This document shows positions 1 to 8,670 of a DNA stretch of 64,000 nt, in pieces (the first letter of the stretch is position 1; each line of letters opens with the position of its first letter). The notes beneath the pieces were generated by a model that was not told the origin of the DNA, did not search any database, and was given only the letters and a program-made list of their open reading frames with translations. The DNA is from Aestuariibaculum lutulentum. Lineage in GTDB: Bacteria > Bacteroidota > Bacteroidia > Flavobacteriales > Flavobacteriaceae. Made by a program: the position numbers and the translations under genes. The DNA lies in contig NZ_CP136709.1 of NCBI RefSeq assembly GCF_032926325.1, positions 2,760,501-2,824,500 of the forward strand, in the 5' to 3' direction.

Positions 1-533
1 TAACACGAGCAGAAAAACAGGCGTATCTAACCTATGCGCTGTCTCGATACCGTTGGGGAAAATTGGTGGATTCAGACCCAAGTCGATTTATTTCAGAAAT
101 TGATGAGCAATATTTAGATATTACCACACCAATAGAGGAGCGTCGTATCAACCCAATGCTGGATGCTGATATTTTTGGAGATGTAAGTCCGAATACCAGA
201 CAACATGTGACGTCGAATAACAATATTCGTTTTAAACCGGCAAAACAAGTAAACTTAACAAAGGGTACGCCTCAAAAAGAACAACCTAAATTTCAGGCAA
301 ATGGGCCTAAGAAGTTAACCAAAGTAGATGCTTCAAGTTCAGCAGGGCAAGAGGCTAATTTATTTGATGGTAAATTGATGCCTGGAAATATTGTAAATCA
401 CATGCGTTTTGGTAAAGGTGAGGTATTAAAAATTGAAGGCGTAGGTGCCGATGTTAAAGCTGAAATTAAATTTCAGCAGGTTGGTGTTAAAAAGCTATTA
501 CTTCGTTTTGCAAAACTGGATGTGATTGGTTAA
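1..533 (+). CDS. uvrD: UvrD/PcrA-type DNA helicase, C-terminal end (5' truncated)
   Basis: This is the 3' end of a superfamily 1 ATP-dependent DNA helicase; the reading frame is already open at base 3 and the start lies left of the window. The first visible residues, TRAEKQAYLTYALSRYRWG, match helicase motif VI (arginine finger region) of UvrD/PcrA. A disordered, Lys/Pro/Gln-rich linker follows. The last ~45 residues (PGNIVNHMRFGKGEVLKIEG and after) look like the small Tudor-like C-terminal domain of PcrA/UvrD, which in that family contacts RNA polymerase. The likely role is nucleotide-excision repair and removal of stalled complexes. A hairpin terminator follows at 558-590. UvrD versus PcrA naming cannot be settled from the C-terminus. 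Confidence 0.9.
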   Translation, partial: TRAEKQAYLTYALSRYRWGKLVDSDPSRFISEIDEQYLDITTPIEERRINPMLDADIFGDVSPNTRQHVTSNNNIRFKPAKQVNLTKGTPQKEQPKFQANGPKKLTKVDASSSAGQEANLFDGKLMPGNIVNHMRFGKGEVLKIEGVGADVKAEIKFQQVGVKKLLLRFAKLDVIG

Positions 534-557
534 ATCCACAATAAATGATGTAAATGA

Positions 558-590
558 AATAGCCTGTGTAATTGCGCAGGCTATTTTTTT
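558..590 (+). terminator. intrinsic terminator after the helicase gene
   Basis: A 9-bp stem (AATAGCCTG / CAGGCTATT) is followed by seven T. The T-run runs into the stop codon of the convergent gene on the minus strand. Confidence 0.85.
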
Positions 591-1449
591 AGTCATTCTC
601 TATAAGTAAATCAAATAATTGTCTGTTGTAAGGATCGCTTTCTAAAGACTTTAATTTTAAAGCATAGATCAATTCTTGTTCTTTCAGTCCTAATTTTTTA
701 CTGAGCTGTTCAGCGAGAAAGATGTTAAAATAATATTGTTCTTTATTAAAAGAATCTATGACAGCATTGTAAGCTTTGTTATAATCCTCAGTCTTGCTTT
801 CTGGATCTAATAGTGTTTGAAAGGCGCTTAATTGGGTGTCAATGAAATTTATAGCATTTTTACCTTGCAGGTTTAGACGATTGTTAAATGATTTATTCTG
901 AACATAAGTAAATCCCCCTAAAAGAGTATAGCCATTGGAAATATCGTCGACTCCAACAATAATATTTATTAATCGACCGTCTTTTGAGAAAATGAACCCT
1001 GTTGGATATGCAATGTTGTTAAAAGCCCAAAATAGATATTTGTTTCTATAGTCTGAAAAATTACATTCGTAAAATAGAAAATTATCAAAGTCAAACTCAT
1101 TTAGACTTTTATTAAGATCTAATGCTCTAAAGGCGTTATCGGTTATAGATCTTTTTTGATTACCAAAAGATGTTATTACGAATAAATATTTTCCTTGTTG
1201 TTTAGCTTCAAATAAAGCGTCGTCCACAGTGCCTTCAATCATGTTGAGTCTTTTGAACTTATAGTTTTCAGAAAAAAAATCTTTGGCAAAATCTTTTAAT
1301 TCCTGACTTAATGGAGGTCCATTATAAGGTTTTGAAGGAAAATTACTATTAATTGTATCTTGTGCAACGCCTGTTGAACCAATTAAACTAAAGGTAAGAA
1401 TCAATAATGTATTAATTATATTTGAAATCATAATTATGAGCCTGAACAT
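589..1449 (-). CDS. secreted thioredoxin-fold-like protein without CXXC
   Basis: Function not known. The N-terminus is a hydrophobic signal peptide ending near GSTGVAQ, so the protein is probably exported to the periplasm. The central part (DDALFEAKQQGKYLFVIT..., then a Tyr-Pro-Thr-Gly-Phe-Ile-Phe stretch) resembles the thioredoxin-like/DUF255 fold, in which cis-Pro precedes a strand. The usual redox CXXC is absent (ITSFGNQKRS stands where it would be), so a disulfide reductase role is unlikely. I start at ATG 1449; a longer TTG start at 1488 and a shorter ATG at 1431 are possible. It stands alone, convergent with the helicase and divergent from the YciO/TsaC gene. Confidence 0.6.
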   Translation of the reverse strand: MFRLIIMISNIINTLLILTFSLIGSTGVAQDTINSNFPSKPYNGPPLSQELKDFAKDFFSENYKFKRLNMIEGTVDDALFEAKQQGKYLFVITSFGNQKRSITDNAFRALDLNKSLNEFDFDNFLFYECNFSDYRNKYLFWAFNNIAYPTGFIFSKDGRLINIIVGVDDISNGYTLLGGFTYVQNKSFNNRLNLQGKNAINFIDTQLSAFQTLLDPESKTEDYNKAYNAVIDSFNKEQYYFNIFLAEQLSKKLGLKEQELIYALKLKSLESDPYNRQLFDLLIEND

Positions 1450-1603
1450 GAGTAGATTAAATTTAGTGATTAAGAAGTGAAAAAACAAATGATTTGTAGG
1501 ATTTTTATTCTATTTGAAATCATTGGTTTACTGAATTAAAAATAATGTTTTACAATTCAAAAAATGTCGCTAAATTGTTACTTAAAGTGAATATACACTA
1601 CCT

Positions 1604-2224
1604 ATGGCAGAGTTTATAAAAATATACGAGGAAAACCCTAACCCAAAGGCAATTGAAAAAGTTGTTGAAGTTTTAAAACGTGGCGGATTAATAATTTACC
1701 CAACCGACACCGTTTATGGTTTGGGCTGTGATATAAGTAATATTAAGGCTTTAGAGAAGGTGGCTCGTATTAAACAAGTGAAACTTGAGAAGTCTAATTT
1801 CTCATTTATTTGTCACGATTTAAGTCATTTAAGCGATTATGTGAAGCAGATAGATACTTCCGTTTTTAAGGTCTTAAAAAGAGCGCTTCCTGGCCCTTAT
1901 ACTTTTATTTTACCGGGTTCTAAGAATTTGCCACATCCGTTTAAGAAAAAGAAAACAGTAGGTATTCGTGTACCCGATAATAAGATTGCTTTAGAGATTG
2001 TTAAGAAGTTAGGCCATCCTATTATTTCTACCTCTATTCGTGATGAAGATGAGGTAATAGAATACACTACCGACCCGGAACTTATTCTGGAAAAATGGGA
2101 TAATCTGGTAGATATTGTAATCGATGGAGGTTATGGAGATAATAATCCGTCGACCGTTATAGATATGTCCGAAGACCCTGCGATTATAGTTAGAGAGGGT
2201 AAAGGAAGTTTAGAAGTATTGTAA
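1604..2224 (+). CDS. Sua5/YciO/YrdC family, L-threonylcarbamoyladenylate synthase
   Basis: This family makes L-threonylcarbamoyl-AMP from threonine, bicarbonate and ATP for the t6A37 tRNA modification. The 206-aa length is that of the single-domain type. Visible family motifs are GGLIIYPTDTVYGLGCD near residue 26, ALPGPYTFIL near 90, VGIRVPD near 115, and HPIISTSIR near 132. The C-terminal part (IDGGYGDNNPSTVIDM, IIVREGKG) is closer in pattern to E. coli YciO than to TsaC/YrdC; YciO shares the fold but its activity in E. coli is much weaker. In this lineage it may still be the working enzyme. Only 7 bp separate its stop from the convergent SRPBCC gene. Confidence 0.85.
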   Translation: MAEFIKIYEENPNPKAIEKVVEVLKRGGLIIYPTDTVYGLGCDISNIKALEKVARIKQVKLEKSNFSFICHDLSHLSDYVKQIDTSVFKVLKRALPGPYTFILPGSKNLPHPFKKKKTVGIRVPDNKIALEIVKKLGHPIISTSIRDEDEVIEYTTDPELILEKWDNLVDIVIDGGYGDNNPSTVIDMSEDPAIIVREGKGSLEVL

Positions 2225-2231
2225 ACTAAAA

Positions 2232-2678
2232 TTATACGCTTACATTTAAAAGTACTTTTTCCAAGCGATCAAAATTTTCTTCGTTTTTTGGACCAACAAA
2301 GGTTCTAAGTTTTTCACAATCAGACGCTGTTTCGAAAATCATTCTAAACGATATTTGAGTTTCAGAATCATTTAGTTCTATAAATTCAACTTCCATGTCA
2401 AATAATGGTTTTGAAGTTCTGCTCCAAGAAACTAATTGTTGCGGTTTGATAGTTTTAAATACCGAAGTGTTTTCGTAATTTACATTATTGGGTCCATGCA
2501 TAGTAAGTAACCATTTGCCTCCTGGACGTAAATCGAATTCATGTATGGTGTTAGTGAAACCTTCAGGACCCCACCATTCTTTTAGGAGCGACGGATTTGA
2601 AAAGGCGTGGTAAGCTCGGTCTAATGTGGCTTGAAGAATGCGTTCGTTATAAATTTCTCGGTTGGTTTTAGTTGGCAT
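2232..2678 (-). CDS. SRPBCC/AHSA1-domain protein
   Basis: A 148-aa protein with the START-like helix-grip fold of the AHSA1 (activator of Hsp90 ATPase homolog) family. The sequence shows the family hallmarks HAFSNPSLLKEWWGPEGFTN near residue 24 and FDLRPGGKWLLTMHGP near 48, with a closing helix after FVGPKNEENFDRLEKVL. Such proteins bind hydrophobic ligands; no substrate can be named here. It is a single-gene unit with its 3' end abutting the YciO/TsaC gene. Confidence 0.8.
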   Translation of the reverse strand: MPTKTNREIYNERILQATLDRAYHAFSNPSLLKEWWGPEGFTNTIHEFDLRPGGKWLLTMHGPNNVNYENTSVFKTIKPQQLVSWSRTSKPLFDMEVEFIELNDSETQISFRMIFETASDCEKLRTFVGPKNEENFDRLEKVLLNVSV

Positions 2679-2764
2679 ATTATTGAAAATGTTGTGATTA
2701 GGTTTTCAATATAATAAAAAAATATGATGTTTTTTAATTGATTATACGGCGTGTTAGAAACAAA

Positions 2765-2792
2765 AAAAGCCCAACCATTTGGTTGGGCTTTT
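2765..2792 (-). terminator. terminator of the OmpA-type lipoprotein gene
   Basis: AAGCCCAACC / GGTTGGGCTT stem with an ATTT loop, flanked by A-run and T-run, so it can work in both directions. It lies just after the OmpA gene stop on the minus strand. Confidence 0.9.
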
Positions 2793-2814
2793 CAATGTTA
2801 TTTTAGAAAGCTAA

Positions 2815-3654
2815 TTAGTTTCCAGCTTCCATGTTTTTCATTTCTTTCTCGATCATGTCGTAGAACTGATCAATTTTAGGTAATACTAAAATACGAGTAC
2901 GACGGTTTCTAGCTCTGTTTTCAGAAGTATTGTTTTCTACTAATGGCACGTAATCAGCACGTCCAGCAGCAACAAGTTGGCTTGGGTTAACACCTAAGTC
3001 TTCTAAAACTCTAACTACAGAAGTTGCACGTTTAACACTTAAATCCCAGTTATCAAGGATTACACCATTACTCTTGTAAGGTACATTATCAGTGTGCCCT
3101 TCAACCATACATTCGAAATCTGGTTTGCTGTTTACAACTTTAGCAACTTTAGCTAATACATCTTTAGCTTGAGAAGTTACGTTGTAGCTACCGCTTTTGA
3201 ATAATAATTTGTCAGCAATAGAAATGTAAACTACACCTTTTTCAACATTTACTTCAATGTCTGGATCGTTAATTCCAACTTCACGTTTTAAGCTAGTAAC
3301 TAAAGCTAAAGTTACGCTGTCTTTTTTAGTAAGAGCATCTTGTAAACGAGTGATTTTTAAATCTTTCTCTTTCATACTCTCAAGAGTCTTCTCTATGTTA
3401 GAAGCTCCTTTAGCAGATAATACCTGTAAGTTTTCGTTGTAATTTCTTAAATCTGATACTTGCTCTTCTAATGCTTTTGCTCTAGCAGATGCAGAAGCTC
3501 TTTCTTCTAAACAAGAGTTTAATTTTACGGTTGCAGAATTTAGTAAATCTTGAGACTCTTTGTATTTTGCTTCAAGATCAGTAAATTGTTTTTTTGATAC
3601 ACATGAACTTAGCACAAGCATCGCAGAAGCGCCAAATAATAGGACTTTTCTCAT
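2815..3654 (-). CDS. OmpA-family outer-membrane lipoprotein
   Basis: A 279-aa peptidoglycan-associated envelope protein. The signal peptide ends in a lipobox (LVLSSC, Cys at residue 17), so it is probably a lipoprotein. Residues ~25-115 form a long coiled coil (LEAKYKESQDLLNS..., EKTLESMKEKDLKITRLQ). The C-terminal half is an OmpA-like peptidoglycan-binding domain: FKSGSYNVTSQAKDVLAKVA, VEGHTDNVPY near residue 185, and the NRARNRRTRILV signature near 245. It probably links outer membrane and cell wall. A promoter box is visible at 3690-3697 and a strong terminator at 2765-2792, so it is a monocistronic unit. Confidence 0.92.
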   Translation of the reverse strand: MRKVLLFGASAMLVLSSCVSKKQFTDLEAKYKESQDLLNSATVKLNSCLEERASASARAKALEEQVSDLRNYNENLQVLSAKGASNIEKTLESMKEKDLKITRLQDALTKKDSVTLALVTSLKREVGINDPDIEVNVEKGVVYISIADKLLFKSGSYNVTSQAKDVLAKVAKVVNSKPDFECMVEGHTDNVPYKSNGVILDNWDLSVKRATSVVRVLEDLGVNPSQLVAAGRADYVPLVENNTSENRARNRRTRILVLPKIDQFYDMIEKEMKNMEAGN

Positions 3655-3689
3655 AATTATTTAAGGATTAATATTTTAAGTTATTACCA

Positions 3690-3721
3690 CAAAAATATGT
3701 AAAAAACGGCCGATTTAACAA
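3690..3721 (-). promoter_or_regulatory. promoter of the OmpA-type gene
   Basis: Minus-strand -7 box TATTTTTG at 3697-3690 matches the Bacteroidota consensus TAnnTTTG. A TTG (-33 element) lies 21 bp upstream at 3721-3719. The inferred 5' UTR is about 30 nt. Confidence 0.65.
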
Positions 3722-3742
3722 CTTTAACCAAACTTTTATCAA

Positions 3743-4747
3743 CTATTTTCCCAGATTCTTGAAGTATCTTTTTCTATTTACGAAATAATCCATAACAATG
3801 GATGTTCGCTCATAATATTTTGTTTTAATTTTTAATTGTTCTAATTTTTTTCGTTGTTTCAATACCTTGATTAGGTGGTAATAAAAACTGAAATGAGCTT
3901 TTATGACTGCCAAAGTATGGTTTGGTTTAATCTCACAAACAAATTTTATGCCAGCAATGCCATCTAATATCAATCTGATGAAAATTTTTGTAAAAATTGG
4001 TCTAGTGGCATTTTTTGTTAATGTAAAGAGGCTGTTTCTGAAGTTTAGATAGGTCTTTTTGGGACTTATAGTCTCCAGTGTAGCACCACCAACATGATAA
4101 ACTGTAGATGTTCCAACGTACTTTATAGAGTAGCTACGATTTTTGGCTCGCCAGCACAAATCTATTTCTTCCATATGCGCAAAAAAAGAATCATCAAAGC
4201 CTTCTAAAGCGTTAAAAATATCTTGTCTAATAAATAGGCAGGCGCCAGATGCCCAGAATATTTCAATGGTGTCATTATATTGTCCTTCATCGGCTTCAAT
4301 GGTGTTAAATATGCGTCCACGACAATAGGGATAACCATATTTATCTATAAAACCACCAGCTGCACCGGCATATTCAAACAGATTTTTGTTTTTGTAATCC
4401 AGAATTTTTGGTTGAATAATGCCTGTTTCAGGTTCTGTTTTAAAGGTATCTATAATAGGAGTAAGCCAGTTCTCGGTAACTTCAATATCGCTGTTAAGTA
4501 AACAGTAGATATCGGCATCGATATGTTTTAAAGCATCGTTATAACCTTTTGCATAGCCTCCATTTTCGGCGTTTCTTACAATTTTAATTTCAGGATAATT
4601 CTTGTTTACAAAAGCAATAGAATCATCAGTAGAAGCGTTATCGGCAACATAAATATCGGCCTCTTTTGACAAAGCTACAACGGAGGGCAAAAACTGTTCT
4701 AATAGCTTTGTTCCATTCCAGTTTAATATAACAATGGCTAGTTTCAT
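3743..4747 (-). CDS. family 2 glycosyltransferase
   Basis: A 334-aa inverting GT-A glycosyltransferase of the rhamnosyltransferase-like GT2 group. The N-terminus MKLAIVILNWNGTKLLEQFL is typical; the nucleotide-sugar site shows ADNASTDDS near residue 36, NGGYAKGYNDAL near 62, and a DxD-equivalent LLNSDIEV near 83. The acceptor region shows ASGACLFIRQDIF and HMEEIDLCWRAK. The C-terminal ~60 residues are basic and may contact the membrane. The likely role is adding sugar to a surface glycan. Its start overlaps the stop of the upstream HsdR-N gene by 4 nt (ATGA), so the two are translationally coupled. Confidence 0.9.
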   Translation of the reverse strand: MKLAIVILNWNGTKLLEQFLPSVVALSKEADIYVADNASTDDSIAFVNKNYPEIKIVRNAENGGYAKGYNDALKHIDADIYCLLNSDIEVTENWLTPIIDTFKTEPETGIIQPKILDYKNKNLFEYAGAAGGFIDKYGYPYCRGRIFNTIEADEGQYNDTIEIFWASGACLFIRQDIFNALEGFDDSFFAHMEEIDLCWRAKNRSYSIKYVGTSTVYHVGGATLETISPKKTYLNFRNSLFTLTKNATRPIFTKIFIRLILDGIAGIKFVCEIKPNHTLAVIKAHFSFYYHLIKVLKQRKKLEQLKIKTKYYERTSIVMDYFVNRKRYFKNLGK

Positions 4748-5190
4748 AAATTGTAATCAGGTATATCTCTTAAAAAATCGTAACGTTCGTTTTTAAAGTC
4801 CATTTGGCAATAATAATGATTTAAACCGTTTGTCACCATTAAATATGTAGCATTAAGCGTCTGGTTATATTGAGCAATCTGGTCGAAGGTTTGTTGGTTT
4901 ATGGTTATTGCCGGAGCTTTGCATTCTACTATAAGATGTATGCTGCCGTCGGGGTTAAAAACAACAATATCATACCGTTTTTTTAAGTCGTTAACAATGA
5001 GTTCTTTTTCTATATTTATTAACGATTTAGGGTAACCTTTAACTTCCATTAAATACATAAGACAATGTTGTCTTACCCATTCTTCAGGCTGTAAAACCAC
5101 AAACTTTTTACGAATACAATCGAATATAGAAATTTTATTTTCGCTACTTTTGAATCGAAACGAAAACTTTGGAAAATTAAGGTCTTGCAA
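4744..5190 (-). CDS. small HsdR N-terminal-domain (PD-(D/E)XK nuclease-like) protein
   Basis: A 148-aa stand-alone protein resembling the N-terminal nuclease domain of type I restriction subunit R. Visible features are EEWVRQHCLMYLMEVKGYP near residue 36, KKRYDIVVF near 68 with the motif Asp, and LIVECKAPAI near 84 giving the E-x-K pair; the later QIAQYNQTLNATYLMVTNG is the QxxxY-like helix. No hsdM, hsdS or helicase part is nearby, so this is not a restriction system. It lies divergently from holA and upstream of the GT2 gene. Its function is unproven. Confidence 0.8.
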   Translation of the reverse strand: MQDLNFPKFSFRFKSSENKISIFDCIRKKFVVLQPEEWVRQHCLMYLMEVKGYPKSLINIEKELIVNDLKKRYDIVVFNPDGSIHLIVECKAPAITINQQTFDQIAQYNQTLNATYLMVTNGLNHYYCQMDFKNERYDFLRDIPDYNL

Positions 5191-5293
5191 TGCTGTTCTT
5201 TTATAATTTCAAAGTTAATGTACTATAATCAAATACCAAATTACCAAGCCTGTTTTTGGAGTTTTGTATTTATAATTTTCGATTTTTTCAAGT

Positions 5294-6298
5294 TTGGACG
5301 AAGTAAAGCAATTAGTAAGCGATATTAAGAATGGTAACCTGAAACCTATTTATTTTTTAATGGGAGAAGAGCCTTATTATATTGATAGAATTTCAGATTT
5401 TATTGAAGATAATGTGTTAGCCGAAGAGGAGCGGGGCTTCAATCAAATGGTGCTTTATGGTCGTGACATTACTATTGAAGACATTGTGAGTAACGCCAAG
5501 CGCTATCCTATGATGGCGGAGTATCAGGTGGTGATTGTTAAGGAAGCTCAGGATTTATCGCGAACTATCGAAAAACTGGCAGATTATGCTAAAAATCCGC
5601 AACCTTCCACGGTTTTGGTGATTAATTATAAATATAAAACCATTGATAAGCGCAAAACACTTTATAAAACGCTAAAAGCTTCGGGAGTAATTTACGAAAG
5701 TAAAAAGCTTTATGAAAATCAGGTTGCCGATTGGATTAGACGTGTGTTGGCTTCTCAAAAATATAGCATTGAACCTAAGGCAGCACAAATGCTTGTTGAG
5801 TTTTTAGGAACCGATTTGAGTAAGATTAATAACGAGCTGGAAAAATTAAAAATTATTTTACCTCAAGGAAGTCAGATAAGTCCAGAACATATTGAAGAGA
5901 ACATTGGTATTAGTAAAGATTTTAATAATTTTGAGTTGCGAAAAGCTATTGGCGAACGTGATGTGGTTAAAGCCCATCGAATCGTGAAATATTTTGGAGA
6001 TAACCCGAAAGATAATCCAATGGTGATGACGGTATCCTTATTGTTTAGTTTCTTTTCTCAGCTTTTGCATTATCATGGGTTAAGTGATAAATCTCCACGA
6101 AATGTAGCATCAGCATTAAAAGTCAATCCTTATTTTGTGAACGATTATGTTACCGCTGCCAGAAACTTCCCCATGCGTCAGGTTAGTATGGTGGTAGCAA
6201 CCTTACGCGAATTTGATGTAAAAAGTAAAGGTGTAGGAGCTAATTCTGTTTCACAAGGCGATTTACTTAAAGAATTGTTGGTGAAAATATTTTCTTAA
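5294..6298 (+). CDS. holA: DNA polymerase III subunit delta
   Basis: The clamp-loader delta subunit, which opens the beta sliding clamp. The 334-aa length is normal. The N-terminus shows KPIYFLMGEEPYYIDRI (P-loop-like but degenerate, as usual for delta); the middle has YAKNPQPSTVLVINYKYKTIDKRK and the lid region ends with LVEFLGTDLSKINNELEKL. The C-terminal collar domain shows MVMTVSLLFSFFSQLLHYHG. The start is TTG at 5294; no in-frame ATG is as well placed. The stop codon shares TTAA with the stop of the convergent YfcC gene. Confidence 0.93.
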   Translation: MDEVKQLVSDIKNGNLKPIYFLMGEEPYYIDRISDFIEDNVLAEEERGFNQMVLYGRDITIEDIVSNAKRYPMMAEYQVVIVKEAQDLSRTIEKLADYAKNPQPSTVLVINYKYKTIDKRKTLYKTLKASGVIYESKKLYENQVADWIRRVLASQKYSIEPKAAQMLVEFLGTDLSKINNELEKLKIILPQGSQISPEHIEENIGISKDFNNFELRKAIGERDVVKAHRIVKYFGDNPKDNPMVMTVSLLFSFFSQLLHYHGLSDKSPRNVASALKVNPYFVNDYVTAARNFPMRQVSMVVATLREFDVKSKGVGANSVSQGDLLKELLVKIFS

Positions 6299-7788
6299 AG
6301 GTAAACAAGTATGGTTAGGGCAATCATAATAAATACGGTTAGAATGATTACTAACGGAGTTACAAACTTCAGCCATTTATCGTAACCAACTTTTACAATG
6401 GCTAAAGAAGCTAAAATTAACCCTGTTGGATTTATAAAAGCAAAAAGCCCCATACCATATTGGTAGGCATTCACTACCAAATCCCGACCAATACCTACAC
6501 CATCAGCTAGCGGTGAAATAATTGGCATAGTTAGTACTGCCATTCCAGAAGACGAAGGAATAAAGAATGATAGTCCACCGAAAATATAAAGAAGCGCATT
6601 AACAAATAGTCCTTTGTTCATGCCATTTGTAGCTGTACTTGCATAGTATAGCATCGTGTCACTAATTTGACCGTCATCCATAAGAACGGTGATTCCTCTC
6701 GCAATACCTATAATTAAAGCAACACCTAATAAATCACTGGCACCTTTTACAAATGTATCAACTAAGGTGGACTCTTTTATTTTTCCAAGAATACCTATAA
6801 CTATCGTACCTACAAGAAAGACGACTGTCATTTCTAAAAACCACCAGTTTAGATTAGAAACGCCATAAATCATAACTACAAAACACATTACGAAAACAAA
6901 TAAAATAATACGAAGACGCGTAGTTAAAACCACTGTTGCATTAGTGGTGTTCCCAAACATTTTTTCAATGGATTCTTTTTGATTGAAAATAATGGATTTT
7001 GAAGGGTCTTTTTTTACACGTTGGGCATATCGAATAATGTATAGAATGCAAATAAGAGTTCCTATTAAGAGAATAACAAAACGAGCAGTTAGTCCGGTAG
7101 TCCAGTTTATTCCAGCAGCATCTGATGCAATAATTACGCTAAACGGATTAACAGTTGAACACATTGTTCCGATGGACGATCCTATATAAATGCTTGCCAA
7201 AGCAACCATGGCATCGTACTTAGCAGCTAGAAAAATAGGAATCAGGATGGGGTAGAAGGCAATGGTTTCTTCGGCTAGTCCAAAAGTGGTTCCTCCAATG
7301 GCAATGAGTGTTGTGACTAAAATAATTAATAGGTACTCTCTGCCTTTTAGAGCATGAGCCAACCAGTTGATTCCGGCATCAAAAGCTCCGGTGAAATTCA
7401 TAATACCTATTAATCCACCAATAAAAAGAACTAAAAAGATAATATCTGAAGCTTCAATGATACCTTTAATTGGTGATTGGATGAAGGCTGTAATACCTTG
7501 AGGTGATGCTTCAACCTCTTTATAAGTATCAGGAATACCAATAGGTTTCCAAATATCGCCATGAGTAAATTTTTCTAAAGGGATTTTTACCTGCAATTCA
7601 TCAAGCGTTTTTTGATTAGCTGGTAAACTAGAAGTTTCTCCTAAACTGGTTTTAGTAAAGGTGTTTTCGGCTTTATTGTAGGTTAATGTGTCAAATTTCC
7701 CAGAAGGAACTAACCAAGTTAATCCGGCAACTAAAGCCGCTATTATTAATAAAATGGTTTGTGCGGTTGGGAATTTGAGTTTTTTCAT
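6295..7788 (-). CDS. YfcC-family membrane transporter
   Basis: A 497-aa inner-membrane protein with about 12 hydrophobic segments, matching the YfcC family (IT superfamily; often called C4-dicarboxylate or basic amino-acid antiporters). Hallmarks are FPTAQTILLIIAALVAGLTW at the N-terminus, the periplasmic insert ending GITAFIQSPIKGIIEASDII, GGTTFGLAEETIAFYPILIP near residue 165, STVNPFSVIIASDAAGI near 207, and the re-entrant IPSSSGMAVLTMPIISPLAD near 412. The substrate cannot be inferred. It is a single gene that converges on holA with no terminator between them. Confidence 0.85.
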   Translation of the reverse strand: MKKLKFPTAQTILLIIAALVAGLTWLVPSGKFDTLTYNKAENTFTKTSLGETSSLPANQKTLDELQVKIPLEKFTHGDIWKPIGIPDTYKEVEASPQGITAFIQSPIKGIIEASDIIFLVLFIGGLIGIMNFTGAFDAGINWLAHALKGREYLLIILVTTLIAIGGTTFGLAEETIAFYPILIPIFLAAKYDAMVALASIYIGSSIGTMCSTVNPFSVIIASDAAGINWTTGLTARFVILLIGTLICILYIIRYAQRVKKDPSKSIIFNQKESIEKMFGNTTNATVVLTTRLRIILFVFVMCFVVMIYGVSNLNWWFLEMTVVFLVGTIVIGILGKIKESTLVDTFVKGASDLLGVALIIGIARGITVLMDDGQISDTMLYYASTATNGMNKGLFVNALLYIFGGLSFFIPSSSGMAVLTMPIISPLADGVGIGRDLVVNAYQYGMGLFAFINPTGLILASLAIVKVGYDKWLKFVTPLVIILTVFIMIALTILVYL

Positions 7789-7874
7789 TGACTGGTAGGT
7801 AAATTATAGCAGTTAAATAGTATGAATTTATTGGGATTAAAGATAGTATTATTTTATTTGCATTATAAAATCAA

Positions 7875-8543
7875 ATGATGAAACCACAATTGCTTAATAG
7901 TTGGATGCCCTATTTACAAGATGAATTTGAAAAAACTTATTTTCAAGCCTTGAATGAGTTTGTTGAAAAAGAGTATTATGAGGCAGAATGCTTTCCTCCG
8001 AAAGATCAAATTTTTAATGCGTTTAACCATTGTGCTTTTGAAAATGTAAAAGTGGTTATAATTGGTCAGGATCCTTATCATGACCAGGGACAAGCCAATG
8101 GTTTGTGTTTTTCTGTTAATGACGGCATTAAACATCCGCCTTCTTTAGTCAATATTTTTAAGGAAATAGAAACCGATTTGGAAGTCGCTTATCCAGAAAG
8201 TGGAAATCTGGAGCGTTGGGCAGATCAGGGTGTTTTGTTGTTAAATGCAACTTTAACGGTTAGAGCGCATCAGGCGGGAAGTCATCAAAAGAAAGGCTGG
8301 GAAACCTTTACAGATGTTGTTATAAAAACCATAAGTGATTATAAAGATAATGTAGTGTTTTTACTTTGGGGAGGTTATGCTAAAAAGAAGGTGAAGTTAA
8401 TCGATTCAAAAAAACATCATGTTTTAATAAGTGGACACCCTTCGCCTTTAAGTGCAAACAGAGGGTATTGGTTTGGTAATAAACATTTCAGTAAGACCAA
8501 TGAAATTTTACGAGAGTTAGGTAAAGAAGTTATCACCTGGTAA
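7875..8543 (+). CDS. ung: uracil-DNA glycosylase
   Basis: Family 1 UDG, which removes uracil from DNA in base-excision repair. The 222-aa protein has all the motifs: the water-activating loop GQDPYHDQGQANGLCFSV near residue 63, LLLNATLTVRAHQAGSH near 122, FLLWGGYAKKK near 163, and the HPSPLSANRG DNA-intercalation loop near 188. Position 7875 is the first of two consecutive ATG codons. A strong terminator follows at 8582. Confidence 0.97.
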   Translation: MMKPQLLNSWMPYLQDEFEKTYFQALNEFVEKEYYEAECFPPKDQIFNAFNHCAFENVKVVIIGQDPYHDQGQANGLCFSVNDGIKHPPSLVNIFKEIETDLEVAYPESGNLERWADQGVLLLNATLTVRAHQAGSHQKKGWETFTDVVIKTISDYKDNVVFLLWGGYAKKKVKLIDSKKHHVLISGHPSPLSANRGYWFGNKHFSKTNEILRELGKEVITW

Positions 8544-8581
8544 TATTTTTGAATAAAATTTTAAGAAGCTATTTAGGAAAT

Positions 8582-8626
8582 AAAAAAGTGTGACTTTCAT
8601 GATAGTTCATAAAAGTTACACTTTTT
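8582..8626 (+). terminator. terminator of ung
   Basis: A 15-bp stem AAAAAGTGTGACTTT / AAAGTTACACTTTTT with one G-T wobble, followed by further T-runs. Confidence 0.85.
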
Positions 8627-8670
8627 GTTTTTTTAACCATAATAAAGTTACTTACAAAACTCGTCTGAGT

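Noticed and set aside
4744..5190. Restriction-modification system
   Set aside because: Only the small HsdR-N-like domain is present; there is no methylase, specificity subunit or helicase domain.
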